64,000 bases of DNA from an uncultured Gammaproteobacteria bacterium (GCA_902509905.1 CABWZI010000003.1:53542-117541), one strand, 5' to 3'; positions 1-9,681 are shown, counted from the stretch's first letter. Made by a program: numbers and translations. Notes: generated by a model from the letters alone, not told the origin.

Positions 1-630
1 TGATGTTGTAACATCATACCCAAAGCCTTTAAGCATTCTTTCTGTATGATCACGCGATATACCGTTTTCGATAATCGAAGTCATCCCCTCACTGTATAGA
101 CCAGCTAATAATAGGCAAGACTTAATTTGAGCAGAAACCACAGGCAAGGTGTATTCAATAGCGGTTAACTGCTTACCACCTATAATAGTTAAAGGGGGCT
201 TTGAGTCATTTCCAGAAATATCTGCCCCCATCTCTCGAAGCGGATTAATGACCCTTCCCATTGGCCTGGTGGATAAAGACTCATCACCGCATAGCTCTGA
301 GTCAAACTCTTGGGCACTTAGTAATCCAGACATCAAGCGAATTGAGGTTCCAGAATTACCCAGATTAATAGGGTTATTAGGCTTCTTTAGACCCCTCATA
401 CCAACACCATGAATCACAACACTGGGGCCATCTCTTTCAATCTTAACTCCCATTTCTTTAAAGGCATTTAATGTTGCAAGGCTGTCCTCACCCTCTAAGA
501 ATCCTGAAACTCTGGTTACACCATCCGCAATAGAACCAAGCATGATTGACCTATGGGAAATTGACTTATCGCCAGGAACCTTAATCGTTCCTCTTAAGGG
601 GTCAGAGTTTGACGTTACAAAGTTTGACAT
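1..630 (-). CDS. aroA: 3-phosphoshikimate 1-carboxyvinyltransferase (EPSP synthase), N-terminal part, cut by window edge
   Basis: The frame opens with ATG at 630 (complement) and stays open for 210 codons to base 1, so only the N-terminal half is present. It reads KVPGDKSISHRSIML near residues 18-32 and NLGNSGTSIRLMSGLL near residues 90-105; these match the substrate-binding signatures of EPSP synthase, which condenses shikimate-3-phosphate with phosphoenolpyruvate in the cytoplasm. The start lies 7 bases after the tyrA stop, so it is the next gene of the pheA-hisC-tyrA-aroA operon, the usual gammaproteobacterial order. The truncation is an artefact of the window, not a broken gene. Confidence 0.95.
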   Translation of the reverse strand, partial: MSNFVTSNSDPLRGTIKVPGDKSISHRSIMLGSIADGVTRVSGFLEGEDSLATLNAFKEMGVKIERDGPSVVIHGVGMRGLKKPNNPINLGNSGTSIRLMSGLLSAQEFDSELCGDESLSTRPMGRVINPLREMGADISGNDSKPPLTIIGGKQLTAIEYTLPVVSAQIKSCLLLAGLYSEGMTSIIENGISRDHTERMLKGFGYDVTTS

Positions 631-637
631 TCGAGAG

Positions 638-1489
638 TTATCCTAACCATGAATCTCGGGTTTTTTTAGCTGTAGTGAATAATTGACCTAACTTTTCACT
701 ATCCTCATCATTTATAGCCTCTAGCAAGTCATCTAGTGTTGACTGATAGCCTTTTAAGTGGCCCATGATTTGATTTTTATTCTGTAGACAAATATCTCTC
801 CACATGACCGCATCACCTGAGGCAATTCTTGAAAAATCTTTGAATCCTCCACCTGCATAAATCGATGCATTCGGATTTTGATCTACAAGATAATTTACCA
901 AAGAAAATGCCAGCATATGAGGGAGGTGTGACGTCATTCCAAGTAAGTTGTCGTGAGACTCTGCACTCATAAAATCTACATCTGCACCTACATTTTTCCA
1001 CATCTGATCTATCACATCGATAGATTCAGGCGAATTCATTTCTTGTGGAGTTATGATGACTTTCTTTCCATCATAGAGCTTTGAATCACTAACTTCAAAG
1101 CCACTTCTTTCCTTTCCAGCAATTGGGTGCGCTGGAATAAAGCAGCTTGACTTATCTCTCAAAACATCATTAACAATATTAACAATATCTGATTTAGTAC
1201 TACCTACATCAGTAATAATGACATTGCTTGAGATTAACGGTTCAATTTGATCAAGAATGTCCTTAAATGTACCCACTGGTGTTGCAATGACAACAATATT
1301 AGCCTCATCGATAGCCTCTTTAATATTAGTTGAGAACGCATCAATTACGTTTGATTTTTGAGCTTCTTCAAGACGTGATTGGTCTCTACCATAACCAAAG
1401 ACAACTTTAGCTAAATTCCTCTCTTTGAGAGCTAGTGCAAGTGAGCCACCGATTAGTCCAACACCTATAATTGTAATTTTGTTAATCAT
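638..1489 (-). CDS. tyrA: Prephenate dehydrogenase
   Basis: This 283-residue protein oxidises and decarboxylates prephenate to 4-hydroxyphenylpyruvate in tyrosine synthesis. The N-terminus has the NAD(P) Rossmann motif IGVGLIGGSLALALKE (residues 8-23), followed by TDVGSTK and the HPIAGKERSGFE segment typical of TyrA. It is the short form: no chorismate mutase domain in front and no C-terminal ACT domain is visible, so tyrosine feedback through an ACT domain is not expected. The start overlaps the end of hisC by 4 bases, indicating translational coupling within the aromatic operon. An arogenate-using specificity cannot be excluded from sequence alone. Confidence 0.95.
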   Translation of the reverse strand: MINKITIIGVGLIGGSLALALKERNLAKVVFGYGRDQSRLEEAQKSNVIDAFSTNIKEAIDEANIVVIATPVGTFKDILDQIEPLISSNVIITDVGSTKSDIVNIVNDVLRDKSSCFIPAHPIAGKERSGFEVSDSKLYDGKKVIITPQEMNSPESIDVIDQMWKNVGADVDFMSAESHDNLLGMTSHLPHMLAFSLVNYLVDQNPNASIYAGGGFKDFSRIASGDAVMWRDICLQNKNQIMGHLKGYQSTLDDLLEAINDEDSEKLGQLFTTAKKTRDSWLG

Positions 1490-2550
1490 AGGACTTTTCC
1501 AAGCGCTTCAAGCAAATGATCATTTTCATTTGGCGTACCAATAGAGATTCTGAGGTAATTCTCCATTTCAACCGGTCGAACTATAACCCCTTCTTTGAGA
1601 AGATTGTTATAAGTACTCATGGCGTCTTTAAACTCTACTGCTATAAAGTTTGCATAAGAAGGGATATAGTTTAATTTGAACGCCTCAAAGCCTTTCACTA
1701 GTTGGCTATAGCCATCAGAATTCATTTTTACTGAATCTAAAAGGTATTTACCATCACCAAGTGCAGCGATTGCAGCCATTTGGGCCGTGTGATTGACATT
1801 AAATGGCTCCCGCACTCTGTTTATGTAGTCTGCAATTAGGGCGCTACAAATTGAGTATCCTACGCGAAGACCAGCGAGACCATAAGCCTTTGAAAAGGTT
1901 CGAGAGATAATAAGATTTTCAAACTCTTTGAGCCAGCCAATGGCTTGATCATCTATATTCAAGTATTCAAAATAGGCTTGATCTAGAACGACCGGAATAT
2001 TGCTAGGAACTTGTTTTAGGAAGCTATAAACATCATCATCACTTAAAAGTGTACCGGTTGGATTGTTAGGATTAGCAACAAAAATAAGCTTTGTTTGATT
2101 AGATATTAGGCTCAGCATTGCATCTAAATCATGGCCAAATTCCTTTGCTGGAGAAACTACAGCAGTTGCCCCTAGGGCTTGAGTCACTAGAGGGTATACA
2201 ACGAATGCATATTGAGAAAAAATGACCTCATCACTATGCTCTGAAACAAACACCCTCGCTATGAGCTCCAAAAGCTCATTTGAGCCATTCCCTAAAGAGA
2301 CCATGCTTGATGAAACTCCATGTTTTTTAGCAATTGCTTCTTTTAGCTCAAAGCAGTTACCATCTGGGTAGCGGTTTAGATTGGACAAAGACTCATTGAT
2401 AGCTTTCTGCACTTTCTCACTAACACCTAGTGGATTTTCATTGGAGGCCAATTTTGAAATTTTTGAAAGACCAAGCTCCCTAGCAAGCTCTTCTATCGGC
2501 TTTCCTCCTTGATATGGACTCAAGCCAAGGATTGATTCACAGGCGTTCAT
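1486..2550 (-). CDS. hisC: Histidinol-phosphate/aromatic aminotransferase
   Basis: A 354-residue fold-type I PLP aminotransferase. ANPNNPTGT (159-167), the PLP-binding Asp in VVLDQAYFEY (D190) and the Schiff-base lysine in SRTFSKAYGLAGLRVGY (K221) are all present. The family converts imidazole-acetol phosphate to histidinol phosphate, and many members also transaminate phenylpyruvate and 4-hydroxyphenylpyruvate. Its position between pheA and tyrA, with 4-base overlaps on both sides, points to an aromatic aminotransferase role here, possibly shared with histidine synthesis (HisC2 type). Which role dominates depends on whether another hisC exists in the genome, which cannot be seen here. Confidence 0.9.
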   Translation of the reverse strand: MNACESILGLSPYQGGKPIEELARELGLSKISKLASNENPLGVSEKVQKAINESLSNLNRYPDGNCFELKEAIAKKHGVSSSMVSLGNGSNELLELIARVFVSEHSDEVIFSQYAFVVYPLVTQALGATAVVSPAKEFGHDLDAMLSLISNQTKLIFVANPNNPTGTLLSDDDVYSFLKQVPSNIPVVLDQAYFEYLNIDDQAIGWLKEFENLIISRTFSKAYGLAGLRVGYSICSALIADYINRVREPFNVNHTAQMAAIAALGDGKYLLDSVKMNSDGYSQLVKGFEAFKLNYIPSYANFIAVEFKDAMSTYNNLLKEGVIVRPVEMENYLRISIGTPNENDHLLEALGKVL

Positions 2551-3626
2551 AAAACAGCAACCGGGTAGGACCCAAGTATCTCCAGCTTAGAAACTTTAGA
2601 TTCAATTTTTGTGATGGCATGTTTGACGTTATCTTCGTCTTGATGCCCTTCTATATCAATGAAAAAAAGGTACTCCCATTTGACTCCTGGGATTGGATGC
2701 CTTGCCAATTGAAGCATATTAATCTTGTTTTCTTTAAAGGGTTCCAATAAATCAAAAAGCGCGCCTGACTCATGTTTTGTAACTACTAGCAAAGAGGTTT
2801 TGTCATTGCCACCTTTTGGAACTTCGTCCTTACCAATAACTATAAATCGAGTCACGTTCCCTGCATTATCCTCAATGTTTTTGGCAACCCTCTGAAGTCC
2901 ATAAATATTTAAAGCCACTTTTGATGCAATAGCAGCTGCATTGGGCTCATCCTTAACCATTCTGGCTGCTAATGCATTAGATGCTACAGGCCTGAGTTCA
3001 GTATTTGGGTAGTGATTAGCAAGCCACCTGTGACATTGATCTAGAGCTTGCTGATGAGCATAGATTACTTGAATCTCCTTTGATTGATCTTGCATCATCA
3101 AGTGATGTGCTACAGCAATCTCTACTTCACCACAAATATTTAAATCATGACTATAGAGCATATCAAGAGAGGTTCCAATCACGCCATTAGAAGAGTTCTC
3201 TATAGGAACAACACCGTATTGAGCGTTATCTGTTTCAACCTGATGAAAAATCTCATCGATTGTCCCGCAATCTAATGGTGAGACACCGTGTCCAAAGTGC
3301 TTAAGAGCAGCTTCTTGTGTAAATGTTCCTTCCGGACCAAGAAAAGCAATTTTTAATGGCTGCTCTAGTGCAAGACAGGCTGACATAATTTCTCTAAAGA
3401 TGAGCGCAATATCTTTGTCCTTTAGTAAGCTTTTGTTTCTCTCAATGACTCTACTTAAAACCTCAGCCTCCCTCTCAGGGCGATAAAAAGCAGTTTGAGT
3501 GTTTGATTCTTGCTTAACTAGAGCAACTTGTGCAGCAAGATCAGCACGCTCAGAAATTAGAAGCTGAATCTTTTGGTCCAGTTCATCAATCTGTAATCTC
3601 AAGTTTTCAAGCGAATTACCTTTCAT
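2547..3626 (-). CDS. pheA: Bifunctional chorismate mutase/prephenate dehydratase (P-protein)
   Basis: This 359-residue P-protein has three parts: an AroQ chorismate mutase domain (about 5-92), a prephenate dehydratase domain (about 92-270, with FLGPEGTFTQEAA and the catalytic TRF motif at 259-261), and an ACT regulatory domain (about 278-355, with GALF at 288-291). It makes phenylpyruvate from chorismate. In well-studied P-proteins the ACT domain binds phenylalanine through an ESRP motif; here the corresponding stretch reads LQLARHPIPG (305-314), so the Glu and Ser are replaced. The chemistry should be intact but feedback inhibition may be altered. It is the first gene of the operon shown here and overlaps hisC by 4 bases. 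Confidence 0.95.
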   Translation of the reverse strand: MKGNSLENLRLQIDELDQKIQLLISERADLAAQVALVKQESNTQTAFYRPEREAEVLSRVIERNKSLLKDKDIALIFREIMSACLALEQPLKIAFLGPEGTFTQEAALKHFGHGVSPLDCGTIDEIFHQVETDNAQYGVVPIENSSNGVIGTSLDMLYSHDLNICGEVEIAVAHHLMMQDQSKEIQVIYAHQQALDQCHRWLANHYPNTELRPVASNALAARMVKDEPNAAAIASKVALNIYGLQRVAKNIEDNAGNVTRFIVIGKDEVPKGGNDKTSLLVVTKHESGALFDLLEPFKENKINMLQLARHPIPGVKWEYLFFIDIEGHQDEDNVKHAITKIESKVSKLEILGSYPVAVL

Positions 3627-3738
3627 AAGTGTAGAGTTAACCCAATCTTTTTGGCATATTTTACCTAAGACTTATTGCCCTTTAAGTATTGTTAATGTTA
3701 AGTTTCTGGAAGATCAATTAGAATTTAAGAATTAACTA

Positions 3739-3766
3739 TTGTACAGTTAGCAAAAAAAGATATAAT
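3739..3766 (+). promoter_or_regulatory. Candidate sigma-70 promoter of the btuB riboswitch transcript
   Basis: TTGTAC at 3739-3744 and a perfect TATAAT at 3761-3766 are separated by 16 bases. Transcription would begin near 3773, just before the conserved cobalamin riboswitch core. The placement relative to the riboswitch supports it; no start site is known. Confidence 0.7.
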
Positions 3767-3769
3767 TCA

Positions 3770-3910
3770 TTCGAATTTGAAGATGGAAGTTGGTGTGAGT
3801 CCAACGCTGCCCTCGCAACGGTATTTCTCTTGATTAGTCCGATACATCACAAATTTGTTGTTACTTAATACTACGATGGGTGGTGAGTTATAGGACCTTA
3901 TGTGCGAATT
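3770..3910 (+). promoter_or_regulatory. Cobalamin (AdoCbl) riboswitch upstream of btuB
   Basis: The leader contains the near-invariant cobalamin riboswitch core: GGTGTGAGTCCAACGCTGCC followed by CTCGCAACGGTA (within 3790-3823) and the 3' element AGTCCGATAC (3836-3845). It is followed by the receptor gene about 110 bases downstream. By family knowledge, adenosylcobalamin binding sequesters downstream sequence and turns off the receptor. No strong T-tract terminator is seen between the core and the start codon, so control is more likely by occlusion of the ribosome site near AGGGG (3949-3953). The outer boundaries are approximate. Confidence 0.9.
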
Positions 3911-3957
3911 CCTTTTCTCTAAATCCCTCTTTTAATTTTATTTATTAGGGGTTAAAA

Positions 3958-5712
3958 ATGTCTTTTAAAAAATCAATTTTTGTTGCTGCCTTGTCAGTGA
4001 TCTTTATTTCCAATTCTGCTAGCGCCGTAATTGGACCAATCAAAATTACATTAAATAACGAATATAAAACTGCGTCTCCAATAATAGGGGCTGTTGCTAC
4101 TTCAATCAAACTTGACAAATCAGATATTAAAAAAACTGGTGCTTCAACTTTTGTTGAGTTATTGGAAAGTATTCCGTCAATTAGTTTTGAGGGTGGTACA
4201 GGTAATATGGCTTCTGTTCGTTTAAGAGGAAACGAATCATCACATACACTACTCTTAATTGATGGCCAAAAAGTAAATATTACTGGTGGTCAGCCGAATT
4301 TTAAAATGATTCCTCTTAATCAAGTTAGTAGCATTGAAATTTTAAAAGGGCCCTTTTCTTCTTTATATGGACCTGGCGCTATAGGTGGAGTGATTAATGT
4401 TTTTACTGATAAAGATTCCAACGCTATTACAAGTAATACGATTGATACATCATATGGCTCAAAAGGAACGAAGCAATCAAGTTTTAATTCATATTATAAA
4501 AATGAAAATAGTTATATTGATTTTACTTTTTCAGACTTTATAACAGATGGTATTGATGCTAAAGGTGATGGAGATTTAGACCCAAGTGATAGGCAGTCAT
4601 TTGGTTTAAATATTGGTGGAGATATTGGTGAAAAAACATCCGTAAGTCTTAATTTGATTGACTCAAAAGCCAATATTATGTATGACAACCCCTACCCTGC
4701 TGATAAATATGAAAATGATTTAAGACAGATAGGATTGGGTGTAACTCAAAAATTTAGCGATAGAATTCAGACAAGAGTTGATATTAATGACCAAAATATT
4801 CTTCGTCATGGAAGTAAGTATGAATTAAACACAATGTCGATTATCAATGAGATTGATTTTGATTCAAGCAAATTATCAGTGGGGTTAATGAATTCGATTG
4901 ACAAAGATTTAGGAAATTTAAAAGAAATTAAACATACTGATATATTTAGTCAATGGCAAGGGTTAATCTTGGACAATGAGTTATCGATAGGAGTAAGAGT
5001 TATCGATCATGATAAATTTAGTTCTCATACAACTTATAACTTTAATTGGGCTAAGGACTTAAGTGCCAATTTAAGAATAAATGGATCCTATGGTACGGCT
5101 ACAAACTTACCAAATCATTATGCGAATAATGCCAATGTTAAAGCTGGAAAAACTGCTCTAAAGCCGGAATTATCTCAAAACATGGAGTTAGGTTTGAATT
5201 CATCAAATAATTGGGGAAATATTGAGTTAAAAATTTACAAAAGCAAACTCAAAGATGCATTTAAATATAATGGAGATAATTATCCTTTAGATTATTATGA
5301 AAATGATGGAGTTGTCAATATCCAAGGTGCTGAAATAGTTTTAGAAACTGATTTTATGGGATGGGATATTGATAGTACTCTCAACTTTAATAAAGCAATT
5401 GCAAAATCTTCAGGTTTGCAAAAGGGAAGAAGGCCTAATCGTTCAATTGCATTAAATCTTTCTAAATCTTCAGGCAAGTGGGAACGAAATATTAACTGGA
5501 CAGCAAGATCTTGGGCCTGGGATAAAGACGATCACTCAAATGGAAAAAATGGTGGCTACGGCTTACTTAACCTAAGTACTAGTTATAATTTTACTGAAAA
5601 CTTGAGTGTTTATTTGAATAGGAATAACGCTTTAGATAAAAAATATGAGATGGCTAAAGGCTACAATACTCTTGGAAAAACTTCAACTCTAGGGTTAACA
5701 TATAATTTTTAG
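3958..5712 (+). CDS. btuB: TonB-dependent outer membrane receptor, BtuB-like (vitamin B12 uptake)
   Basis: The 584-residue protein starts with a signal peptide (cleavage expected after SNSASA, about residue 23). A plug domain follows (about 50-155; it includes LLLIDGQKVN and the plug end GAIGGVINVFT), then a beta-barrel ending in the terminal phenylalanine TYNF expected for BamA recognition. Together with the riboswitch and the adjacent corrinoid adenosyltransferase this marks a corrinoid receptor. The start ATG at 3958 follows a good ribosome site (AGGGG). BtuC, BtuD, BtuF and TonB genes are not in the window. Siderophore specificity is unlikely given the riboswitch. Confidence 0.92.
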   Translation: MSFKKSIFVAALSVIFISNSASAVIGPIKITLNNEYKTASPIIGAVATSIKLDKSDIKKTGASTFVELLESIPSISFEGGTGNMASVRLRGNESSHTLLLIDGQKVNITGGQPNFKMIPLNQVSSIEILKGPFSSLYGPGAIGGVINVFTDKDSNAITSNTIDTSYGSKGTKQSSFNSYYKNENSYIDFTFSDFITDGIDAKGDGDLDPSDRQSFGLNIGGDIGEKTSVSLNLIDSKANIMYDNPYPADKYENDLRQIGLGVTQKFSDRIQTRVDINDQNILRHGSKYELNTMSIINEIDFDSSKLSVGLMNSIDKDLGNLKEIKHTDIFSQWQGLILDNELSIGVRVIDHDKFSSHTTYNFNWAKDLSANLRINGSYGTATNLPNHYANNANVKAGKTALKPELSQNMELGLNSSNNWGNIELKIYKSKLKDAFKYNGDNYPLDYYENDGVVNIQGAEIVLETDFMGWDIDSTLNFNKAIAKSSGLQKGRRPNRSIALNLSKSSGKWERNINWTARSWAWDKDDHSNGKNGGYGLLNLSTSYNFTENLSVYLNRNNALDKKYEMAKGYNTLGKTSTLGLTYNF

Positions 5713-5740
5713 AGTGCAATCATAAGGCAAAACATTCAGT

Positions 5741-6331
5741 ATGGGCATTACATATAAAAAACGCATGCAGCGCAAAAAGGAATATATTGATTCTAGAATC
5801 GATGCTGCAAATATTGATAAAGGTATTACTGTTCTATTAACTGGAAATGGAAAAGGCAAATCATCCTCAGCAATGGGGATGATTTGTAGAGCCTTAGGAT
5901 ATGATATGAATGTTGGCCTTGTTCGTTTCTTGAAAGGAGATCAGCAAACAGGGGAGGATCTTTTTTTAGAGGGGCACCCAAATATTGTATCCGCCCATAT
6001 GGAAAGTGGCTTTACTTGGGATACACAGGATAAGGAACAAGACAAGATAAAAGCTACTGCGACTTGGCATGAAGCAAAGCAATTTCTATCTAATCCAGAA
6101 ATTGCAGTTATAGTTCTTGATGAGATTACTTACATGATTAACTATAAATATCTTGAAGAATCTGATGTATTGGAAGCCTTACATAATAGGCCAGAAAATC
6201 AACACGTTGTTATCACTGGTAGAGCTGCCAGTCAGGGCTTAATTGATATTTCAGATACAGTGAGCGAGGTTGAAGATATAAAGCACGCTTTTAGAGCTAA
6301 CATCAGAGCTCAAAAAGGAATTGATCTATAG
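5741..6331 (+). CDS. cobO: Cob(I)yrinic acid a,c-diamide adenosyltransferase
   Basis: A 196-residue CobA/CobO/BtuR family ATP:corrinoid adenosyltransferase, of usual length. The P-loop GNGKGKSS is at residues 35-42, followed by the family features VGLVRFLKGD and VIVLDEITYMINY. It attaches the 5'-deoxyadenosyl group to reduced corrinoid. It lies 28 bases after the receptor and probably shares its riboswitch-controlled transcript, so imported corrinoid would be activated by the next gene product. The pairing suggests salvage rather than de novo synthesis, since no corrin-ring genes are nearby. Confidence 0.93.
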   Translation: MGITYKKRMQRKKEYIDSRIDAANIDKGITVLLTGNGKGKSSSAMGMICRALGYDMNVGLVRFLKGDQQTGEDLFLEGHPNIVSAHMESGFTWDTQDKEQDKIKATATWHEAKQFLSNPEIAVIVLDEITYMINYKYLEESDVLEALHNRPENQHVVITGRAASQGLIDISDTVSEVEDIKHAFRANIRAQKGIDL

Positions 6332-6335
6332 ATAA

Positions 6336-7697
6336 TTAGCTATTTTCAAGCAAATATTGAATAGCCTGATATAAGTAACCTATCGGTACAATTTTCATTC
6401 CTTTTAAGTTATTCTTTGGCGCGTTACCCTTAGGAATAATTGCAACCTCGAATCCTTGCTTTTGAGCTTCAGAGAGCCTTTCTTGTGCGTTATAGACTGG
6501 CCTTACTTCGCCGGTCAACCCTACTTCACCAAACGCAATCCAATTACTCGGAATTACTTTATCTCTTAGGCTTGAAACAATAGCAAGCATAACAACCAGG
6601 TCTGATGCAGTCTCGCTTACTTTAATTCCTCCAACCACATTAATAAAGACGTCTTGGTCAAATGTTGAAATTCCAGAATGTTTATGAAGAATAGCTAGCT
6701 GCAGAGCCAGTCTGTTCTGATCAAGACCCACACTGACTCGCTTAGGAGTGCCGTTAGATTGGTCAACAAGGGCTTGAATTTCAATTAAAAGTGGTCTTGT
6801 GGCCTCTCTTGTGACCATCACCATAGATCCTGAGGATGGATTTTCTTGATTTGATAAAAAAATTGAGGATGGATTGCTCACTTGCTGAAGCCCTTTCTCA
6901 CCCATCGCGAATACGCTGATTTCATTCACTGCACCAAAGCGATTTTTTACTGCTCTAATGATTCGATATCGACCACCTGCATCCCCCTCAAAATAAAGAA
7001 CTGCATCAACCATATGCTCCAGTATTCTTGGTCCCGCAAGCGCCCCACCCTTTGTTACATGGCCAATCATGAGTAATACCGTATTAGTTTGCTTAGCGTA
7101 TTGAGTGAGCTGTGCTGCACAGTCTCTAACCTGAGTTACTGACCCAGGGGCTGAGGTAGATAAATCAGTGACCATGGTTTGAATAGAGTCAATAACAATA
7201 ACTTTAGGCTGAACATCTTTCGAAAGTTTAAGAATTTTTTCTAAATGCGTTTCACCAATAAAAAGAACATCTTCCTTGATTCCAAGTCTAACTGCCCTCT
7301 CACTCACCTGTTCTGCAGATTCTTCTCCGCTCACATAGAGTGTTGTGTTTTCTTTATTTAGGGTTGATAAGGCTTGAAGAATCAATGTCGATTTGCCAAT
7401 TCCAGGGTCACCACCAATAAGTACAACTGATCCATCAACGAGTCCTCCTCCAAGAGTTCGATCTAGCTCAGTGAGCCCTGTTGATAGTCTGTCTTTGTTT
7501 TGAGATTTAATTTCTGACAGGTGCTGGACTTTAGATGCTGGAAGATCTTTAAGACTCTCAGGCTTAGAAGCTGTTGCCTGGGATATAACAATCTCTTCAA
7601 GCGTGTTCCATGCTTTGCAATCTAGACACTGACCAGCCCATTGATGATGAGAAGCACCACACTCTCGACATACAAACTCGACTTTAGTTTTTGCCAT
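6336..7697 (-). CDS. radA: DNA repair protein RadA (Sms)
   Basis: 453 residues, normal length. An N-terminal zinc finger uses C10, C13, C24 and C27; a RecA-like ATPase core has Walker A GDPGIGKST (96-104) and the RadA-specific KNRFG motif; the C-terminal third is the Lon-protease-like domain. RadA is a hexameric branch-migration helicase that processes recombination intermediates. It is the last gene of glyA-nrdR-radA, starting 4 bases after the nrdR stop, and its end converges with cobO with only 4 bases between the stops. Confidence 0.97.
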   Translation of the reverse strand: MAKTKVEFVCRECGASHHQWAGQCLDCKAWNTLEEIVISQATASKPESLKDLPASKVQHLSEIKSQNKDRLSTGLTELDRTLGGGLVDGSVVLIGGDPGIGKSTLILQALSTLNKENTTLYVSGEESAEQVSERAVRLGIKEDVLFIGETHLEKILKLSKDVQPKVIVIDSIQTMVTDLSTSAPGSVTQVRDCAAQLTQYAKQTNTVLLMIGHVTKGGALAGPRILEHMVDAVLYFEGDAGGRYRIIRAVKNRFGAVNEISVFAMGEKGLQQVSNPSSIFLSNQENPSSGSMVMVTREATRPLLIEIQALVDQSNGTPKRVSVGLDQNRLALQLAILHKHSGISTFDQDVFINVVGGIKVSETASDLVVMLAIVSSLRDKVIPSNWIAFGEVGLTGEVRPVYNAQERLSEAQKQGFEVAIIPKGNAPKNNLKGMKIVPIGYLYQAIQYLLENS

Positions 7698-7701
7698 AAG
7701 A

Positions 7702-8154
7702 TTACTTATTCATTAATTTGTCAATTTCACTCTTGAACGCCTCAATATCTTGGAATTGTCTATAAACTGATGCAAAACGAATGTATGCAACTTCATCGAG
7801 TGCTCTGAGCTCCTCCATAACCCATTCACCCAAAATTGACGACGGCACTTCTCTGTCATTTTGTGCCATTAATCTTCTTTGAATTTTTTGGATTGCAGTC
7901 TCTATTTTTGAAATTTCTACAGGTCTTTTTTCAAGGGCCTTCAAGAGTCCCAAGCGAAGCTTGTCTTCACTAAAGGTTTGCCTTGAATCATCACTCTTAA
8001 TGAGTCTAGGAAGGTTTAAATCAACTATCTCTCTCGTAGAATGCCTTTCTCCACAAGCAATACACTCTCTTCTTCTTCGAACCTGAGAGCCATCATCAAG
8101 TAGCCTTGTATCTAAAACCTTGGTGTCATCAGATTGACAAAAAGGACAGCGCAT
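7702..8154 (-). CDS. nrdR: Transcriptional repressor NrdR of ribonucleotide reductase genes
   Basis: A 150-residue protein of the family's standard length. An N-terminal zinc ribbon (C3, C6, C31, C34) is followed by the basic RRRREC segment that contacts NrdR boxes, then an ATP-cone domain (about 50-140) that senses dATP/ATP. It represses ribonucleotide reductase operons. The gene sits 5 bases downstream of glyA, a conserved gammaproteobacterial neighbourhood (glyA or ribD next to nrdR). No NrdR box was identified in this window. Confidence 0.96.
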   Translation of the reverse strand: MRCPFCQSDDTKVLDTRLLDDGSQVRRRRECIACGERHSTREIVDLNLPRLIKSDDSRQTFSEDKLRLGLLKALEKRPVEISKIETAIQKIQRRLMAQNDREVPSSILGEWVMEELRALDEVAYIRFASVYRQFQDIEAFKSEIDKLMNK

Positions 8155-8159
8155 TTAGA

Positions 8160-9413
8160 TTATTTATAGACTGGAAATCTTGAACAAAGTTCTTCAACTT
8201 TAGCTCTAACTTCGTTAACAACAGCTGGATTTTCGATGTCATCACAAATATCACATATCCAATGAGTAATATCTTTACACTCACTCTCGCCAAAACCACG
8301 AGTAGTAGCTGCAGGTGTTCCAATCCTGATGCCGCTTGTAACGAAGGGAGATTGAGGATCGTTAGGTACAGAGTTTTTGTTGACTGTTATGTGGGCTGAG
8401 CCTAAGGTTGCATCAACTGCTTTTCCTGTAAGTCCTTGCTCAATAAAGCTAACAAGAAATACGTGGTTGTCCGTACCACCAGAGACTACATCGTACCCCC
8501 TTTCCATAAAGACACTAGCCATTGCTCTTGCATTTTTAACTACTTGCTTTTGGTATAACTTAAAGTCGTCACTCATTGCTTCTTTAAAAGCAACCGCTTT
8601 TGCTGCAATAATATGCATCAATGGGCCTCCCTGAATACCAGGAAAAATAGCAGAATTTAATTTTTTTTCAATTTCCTCATTCGCCCTTGCAACGATTAAT
8701 CCACCTCTTGGTCCCCTGAGAGTCTTGTGAGTGGTTGTCGTGCATACATCAGCAATTTGAATAGGTGATGGATAGTCTCCAGTAGCTATAAGACCCGCTA
8801 CATGAGCCATATCAACAAGAAGATAGGCTCCAACCATATCAGCAATATCTCTAAAGCGCTGCCAATCAATAATTCTTGAATAAGCAGAGAATCCAGCAAT
8901 CACCATCTTTGGTTTATGTTCTAGTGCTAATCTCTCAACCTCGTCATAATCAATTTCGCCCGTATCCTCATCAAGACCATACTGAAAAGCCTTGTAATGC
9001 TTACCTGAAAAGGATGGTCCTGCGCCATGCGTCAAGTGGCCTCCATGTGCAAGACTCATTCCTAAAATAGTATCGCCAGGAACTAATAGTGCTTGAAATA
9101 CAGCTGCGTTAGCAGTTGATCCAGAATGGGGTTGAACATTGGCATAGGCTGCGCCAAAAAGCTCTTTTGCACGGCTTATTGCCAGGTCTTCAGCAACATC
9201 AACGTGTTCGCAACCTCCATAGTATCTCTTTGAAGGATAACCTTCTGCATATTTATTAGTAAGCTGAGATCCTTGTAAAGACATGACTGCAGGTGAAGTA
9301 TAGTTTTCAGATGCAATTAATTCGATATGCGCTTCTTGTCTTGCTTCCTCTGCCGCAACAACATTTGCTATGTCAGAATCTACGTCATTTAGTGTGAGAT
9401 TTTTATTAAACAT
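8160..9413 (-). CDS. glyA: Serine hydroxymethyltransferase
   Basis: 417 residues, the family's typical length. The PLP lysine is K230 in [21 protein letters not shown] (96-102) and the DMAHVAGL segment (201-208) carry PLP and substrate contacts. It interconverts serine and glycine while charging tetrahydrofolate with a one-carbon unit. A clear ribosome site (AGGAAG) precedes ATG at 9413, and it leads the glyA-nrdR-radA operon. The 268-base gap to the divergent dadA-like gene must hold its promoter; no convincing box or riboswitch was recognised there. Confidence 0.97.
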   Translation of the reverse strand: MFNKNLTLNDVDSDIANVVAAEEARQEAHIELIASENYTSPAVMSLQGSQLTNKYAEGYPSKRYYGGCEHVDVAEDLAISRAKELFGAAYANVQPHSGSTANAAVFQALLVPGDTILGMSLAHGGHLTHGAGPSFSGKHYKAFQYGLDEDTGEIDYDEVERLALEHKPKMVIAGFSAYSRIIDWQRFRDIADMVGAYLLVDMAHVAGLIATGDYPSPIQIADVCTTTTHKTLRGPRGGLIVARANEEIEKKLNSAIFPGIQGGPLMHIIAAKAVAFKEAMSDDFKLYQKQVVKNARAMASVFMERGYDVVSGGTDNHVFLVSFIEQGLTGKAVDATLGSAHITVNKNSVPNDPQSPFVTSGIRIGTPAATTRGFGESECKDITHWICDICDDIENPAVVNEVRAKVEELCSRFPVYK

Positions 9414-9681
9414 GGAGACTTCCTAGAAAAGATAAAAAATGGTATTTCAATGTAAATTTTTTTTAGCAAGAATATACCTTATAGTTACTCTCATTCTAAA
9501 TGATTTTGGATGATAATTCTATGGTTTTATTTAATTTTTTTTGAATAATAAAAATCATCTTTCAATCGCATCACTGATAAGAAGAAATTAAAAAATATCA
9601 TCTATTATTTAAGAAGATTTATAAGAATAAAATAAATCATTTGAGGTGGTAAAATTTGCGCTTTAACCTAGTATATATTTG

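Noticed and set aside
149..412. An 87-residue plus-strand frame at the left edge
   Set aside because: It is a shadow of the minus-strand aroA frame, which has clear EPSP synthase motifs.
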